Of a DNA stretch of 64,000 nt, positions 61,834 through 64,000 are shown one piece after another (position 1 is the stretch's first letter; each line of letters begins with the position of its first letter). The notes beneath the pieces were generated by a model. The model was not told the DNA's origin. It was given only the letters and a program-made list of their open reading frames with translations, and did not search any database. A program made the translations under genes and the position numbers. Origin of the DNA: Mobiluncus sp034180645 (GTDB lineage: Bacteria > Actinomycetota > Actinomycetes > Actinomycetales > Actinomycetaceae); contig NZ_JAXFNY010000014.1 of NCBI RefSeq assembly GCF_034180645.1, positions 62,001 through 126,000 of the forward strand, in the 5' to 3' direction.

Positions 61834-63222
61834 TTAGAAGCTAATAACACCAAACGTTTTCAGCACGCTGGTGATAAAGATGGCCACCAGCAGGATAGGA
61901 GCGATGTATTTAATCATCACGCTCCACAGCCCCGAGTGCTTGAAGTCCCCGGAGATACGCACCTCGTCGATGAGGACTTCAGGTTTGCGTATCCACCCAA
62001 AGAACAGGCACATCAGCAATCCGCCCAGAGGCATCATCACTGAGCTGGTCAGGAAGTCCAGGAAGTCTAGTATGGTCGAACCGGCCCCGAGAGGCTGGAT
62101 AAAGGACAGTGAACTGTAGCCCAGGGTCACGATGATTCCCGTAGCGCTCAGAACTATAACGGTGACTAACAGCGCCTTGCGCCGTTTCCATTCCAAGGTG
62201 TCTTGCAGAATGGATACACAGGCCTCCACCAGGGAAATCATGCTGGTCAGGGCCGCAAACATGACCAGCAGGAAAAACACGAAACCGATGACGGTGGCGA
62301 TGCCACCAAACATTTCAAACACCTTCGGGATAACCAAGAACATCAGGGATGGCCCCGAATTCTTGGCCACCTCGTCAGCGGAACCCAGGGTCGCGAACGT
62401 AGCGGGGATAATCATCAGCCCCGCTAACAGGCTGATTCCCAGCGTTGTGGTGGTCGTTTGGAAAGCCGAAGACGTAATGGAGACGTCCTTTTTCATGTAA
62501 GACCCGTAAGTGACCATCGTCGCCGCGGCCAGTGACAGACCAAAGAACGTTTGACCCAGGGCGGCGATGAGCAGCTCTAGTGAAAACTTGGAAAAATCGG
62601 GGACCACGAAGTATTTCAGGCCCTCCAGAGCGCCGGGTTGGGTCAAAGTAAAGATGCCAATCAACAGCGAAACCAGAATCAACGCCGGCATCATAATCAG
62701 GTTGGCCCGTTCCACCCCGCCGTTGACTCCCAGCGCCACTATGATGAACGAAATCGCTCCGAACAGCAGCATGAACGCCACGGACTGCGGACCGTCAGAG
62801 ATAAACGCCCCGAAGCTCTCGCCCCCGTCAGCCAGCTCTTTTGTCATTCCGGCCGCGTAGGCGAACATATAGTGGGTCACCCAACCGCCAACCACCCCGT
62901 AAAACGAGGCGATGACGAAAGGAACCGCGGCGATAAACACGCCGATGAATCGGTACTTTTTCCCGAAAGAAGCGAAGGCAGCAATGATGGACTCACCCGT
63001 TTTTCGCCCAAGTGAAATTTCCAAAATTAGCAACGAAACGCCCAGGGTCAGCATAAAGATAAAGAACACGAAGATAAACGTGCCCCCGCCGTAGTGCGCC
63101 GCCAGGTAAGGGAAACGCCAGATAGTGCCCAGTCCGACAGCTGAACCGGCTGCCGCGAGGACGAAACCTAGTTTTCCTGACCACGAGGCTCTCTGCTCGG
63201 GAACCACACTGACATCTACCAA
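61834..63222 (-). CDS. NSS-family sodium-dependent transporter
   Basis: This 462-residue transporter has about eleven or twelve helices and matches the neurotransmitter:sodium symporter family (LeuT fold). It shows LAAAGSAVGLGTIWRFPYLA and GGGTFIF at helix 1-2, FFGLSLAAATMVTYGSYM and a helix-8 region with MFAALTSMISLVEA. It probably imports an amino acid with sodium; the substrate cannot be read from sequence. The start is TTG with AAGGAAGA upstream. It diverges from ddh. Confidence 0.88.
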   Translation of the reverse strand: MVDVSVVPEQRASWSGKLGFVLAAAGSAVGLGTIWRFPYLAAHYGGGTFIFVFFIFMLTLGVSLLILEISLGRKTGESIIAAFASFGKKYRFIGVFIAAVPFVIASFYGVVGGWVTHYMFAYAAGMTKELADGGESFGAFISDGPQSVAFMLLFGAISFIIVALGVNGGVERANLIMMPALILVSLLIGIFTLTQPGALEGLKYFVVPDFSKFSLELLIAALGQTFFGLSLAAATMVTYGSYMKKDVSITSSAFQTTTTTLGISLLAGLMIIPATFATLGSADEVAKNSGPSLMFLVIPKVFEMFGGIATVIGFVFFLLVMFAALTSMISLVEACVSILQDTLEWKRRKALLVTVIVLSATGIIVTLGYSSLSFIQPLGAGSTILDFLDFLTSSVMMPLGGLLMCLFFGWIRKPEVLIDEVRISGDFKHSGLWSVMIKYIAPILLVAIFITSVLKTFGVISF

Positions 63223-63435
63223 AATAATCTTCCTTTTTGTTCTCTCGATTTTCGGTGGGGACAGCCGGAGGCATTTCGGTTATTGAAACTCACCGCAGGT
63301 TCTCTCCGCAGAAAATCTTACATTCCAAAACCGGAAAGACCGTATTTCGGGTTTTGTCCGGTATGCGCACGAGGTACGGTCAGGGGCGCGTCAGTCTGGT
63401 AATCAGGGCAGTGTGTCACGTATTGATACGCTAAC

Positions 63436-63464
63436 TTGCAGGGGATATGCCCGATTTGTAGGAT
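63436..63464 (+). promoter_or_regulatory. Probable promoter of ddh
   Basis: TTGCAG (63436-63441), 17 bp, then TAGGAT (63459-63464) fit a housekeeping promoter, leaving a leader of about 30 bases before the ddh ATG. Confidence 0.5.
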
Positions 63465-63501
63465 AATCAAAAAAATTGTTATCTGAAAGTAAGGTCAATC
63501 A

Positions 63502-64000
63502 ATGCAGCGCGTAGCAATCAACGGTTATGGCAATTTGGGTCGCGGCGTCGAAAAAGCTCTGGGGCTCGCCTCGGATTTAGAGCTGGCGGTGGTGTTTACC
63601 CGCCGTAATCCCCAGTCGGTGAAAACTCTTGGCGCGCCGGTGGCCAGCGTGGAGGATATGCCCGATTACACCGATGACATCGATGTTTGCATTAACTGCG
63701 GCGGCTCTGCCACGGACTTGATGAAACAGGGAGTCGCGACCAGCCAGTGGTTTCACACCGTGGATTCCTTTGACACCCACGCGCGCATTCCTGACTATTT
63801 TTCCCGCATTGATGCGGCGGCCCAGGCCGCGGGACACTGCGCCATCATCAGCTGCGGCTGGGATCCGGGGCTGTTCTCCATGTTGCGCGTGCTGGGTGAC
63901 GCCGTTTTGCCCTCAGGGTGCACCACTACCTTTTGGGGACGTGGGGTGTCACAAGGGCACTCCGATGCGATTCGTCGCCTGGATGGGGTAGTGGATGCCC
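63502..64000 (+). CDS. ddh: meso-Diaminopimelate D-dehydrogenase (5' part, cut by window end)
   Basis: The visible 166 codons match diaminopimelate dehydrogenase, which makes meso-diaminopimelate from tetrahydrodipicolinate, ammonia and NADPH in one step for lysine or peptidoglycan. The Rossmann N-terminus has VAINGYGNLGRGVEKAL, followed by VFTRRNP, NCGGSATDLMKQG, HTVDSFDTHARIP and the conserved SCGWDPGLFSMLRV. The frame is open to the last base of the window. The AAGGT site before the ATG is modest. Confidence 0.92.
   Translation, partial: MQRVAINGYGNLGRGVEKALGLASDLELAVVFTRRNPQSVKTLGAPVASVEDMPDYTDDIDVCINCGGSATDLMKQGVATSQWFHTVDSFDTHARIPDYFSRIDAAAQAAGHCAIISCGWDPGLFSMLRVLGDAVLPSGCTTTFWGRGVSQGHSDAIRRLDGVVDA

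Noticed and set aside
1..64000. Search for tRNAs, CRISPR arrays, insertion sequences and prophage genes
   Set aside because: No T-loop GGTTCGAATCC-type motif in a cloverleaf, no regularly spaced repeats and no transposase, integrase or phage structural protein were recognised by eye.

Overview
This window reads as a chromosomal segment from a moderately high-GC actinobacterium. The supporting markers are an AdnAB-type helicase-nuclease pair, an actinobacterial tad pilus cluster, a sucC-sucD-perM-purN-purH block in the order known from mycobacteria, DUF3017 and PspC membrane proteins, and frequent GTG and TTG starts. Secreted proteins with cell-wall-binding repeat 2 domains, together with a meso-diaminopimelate dehydrogenase, suggest the Actinomycetaceae, possibly a Mobiluncus-like organism. 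That genus-level guess is inference. No tRNA, rRNA, insertion sequence, prophage or CRISPR array was found.

Layout. 0-7 kb: adnA and adnB, overlapping by 4 bp. 7-8.4 kb: a foldable intergenic region and a phosphotransferase-fold protein that appears to have lost its catalytic residues. 8.5-13.1 kb: a tad/Flp pilus operon (ATPase, two membrane-core proteins, pilin, three TadE/TadG-like proteins). 13.1-17.2 kb: a minus-strand MarR regulator with an FtsX-type ABC transporter. 17.4-39.2 kb: the conserved rimP-nusA-infB-rbfA-truB-ribF-rpsO-pnp translation/RNA block, interrupted by envelope genes. These are a cell-wall-binding lytic transglycosylase, a cell-wall-binding trypsin-like protease, an AGCS amino-acid symporter, a CapA lipoprotein, a decayed cell-wall-binding gene and a quinone oxidoreductase. 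ribF is inverted and ylxR is missing.

39-44 kb: an envelope-stress-like module in which a PspC/adhesin-like protein and a small membrane protein are divergent from a PspC-fused histidine kinase and a NarL-type response regulator. Three direct repeats spaced 11 bp apart lie between them. 44-49 kb: an Asp-box beta-propeller protein overlapping pcrA, then a convergent ppk2 with an acidic/serine stretch and twelve terminal lysines. 49-59 kb: sucCD, perM, purN, purH, a DUF3017 protein, an acyl-CoA synthetase and icd. sucC and icd carry nearly the same palindrome upstream. 59-64 kb: an ABC transporter whose first permease gene is dead, a convergent NSS-family sodium symporter and the start of ddh, cut by the window edge.

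The observations I consider most worth following are: the shared sucC/icd operator; the 11-bp-phased repeats between the two PspC transcription units; the PASK-like tail on PPK2; the quinone oxidoreductase whose Shine-Dalgarno forms one arm of a terminator hairpin; the Cys/His insertion in PurH; and two foldable intergenic elements (7.17-7.26 kb and 51.18-51.28 kb). All were read by eye. No alignment, folding or database search was run.
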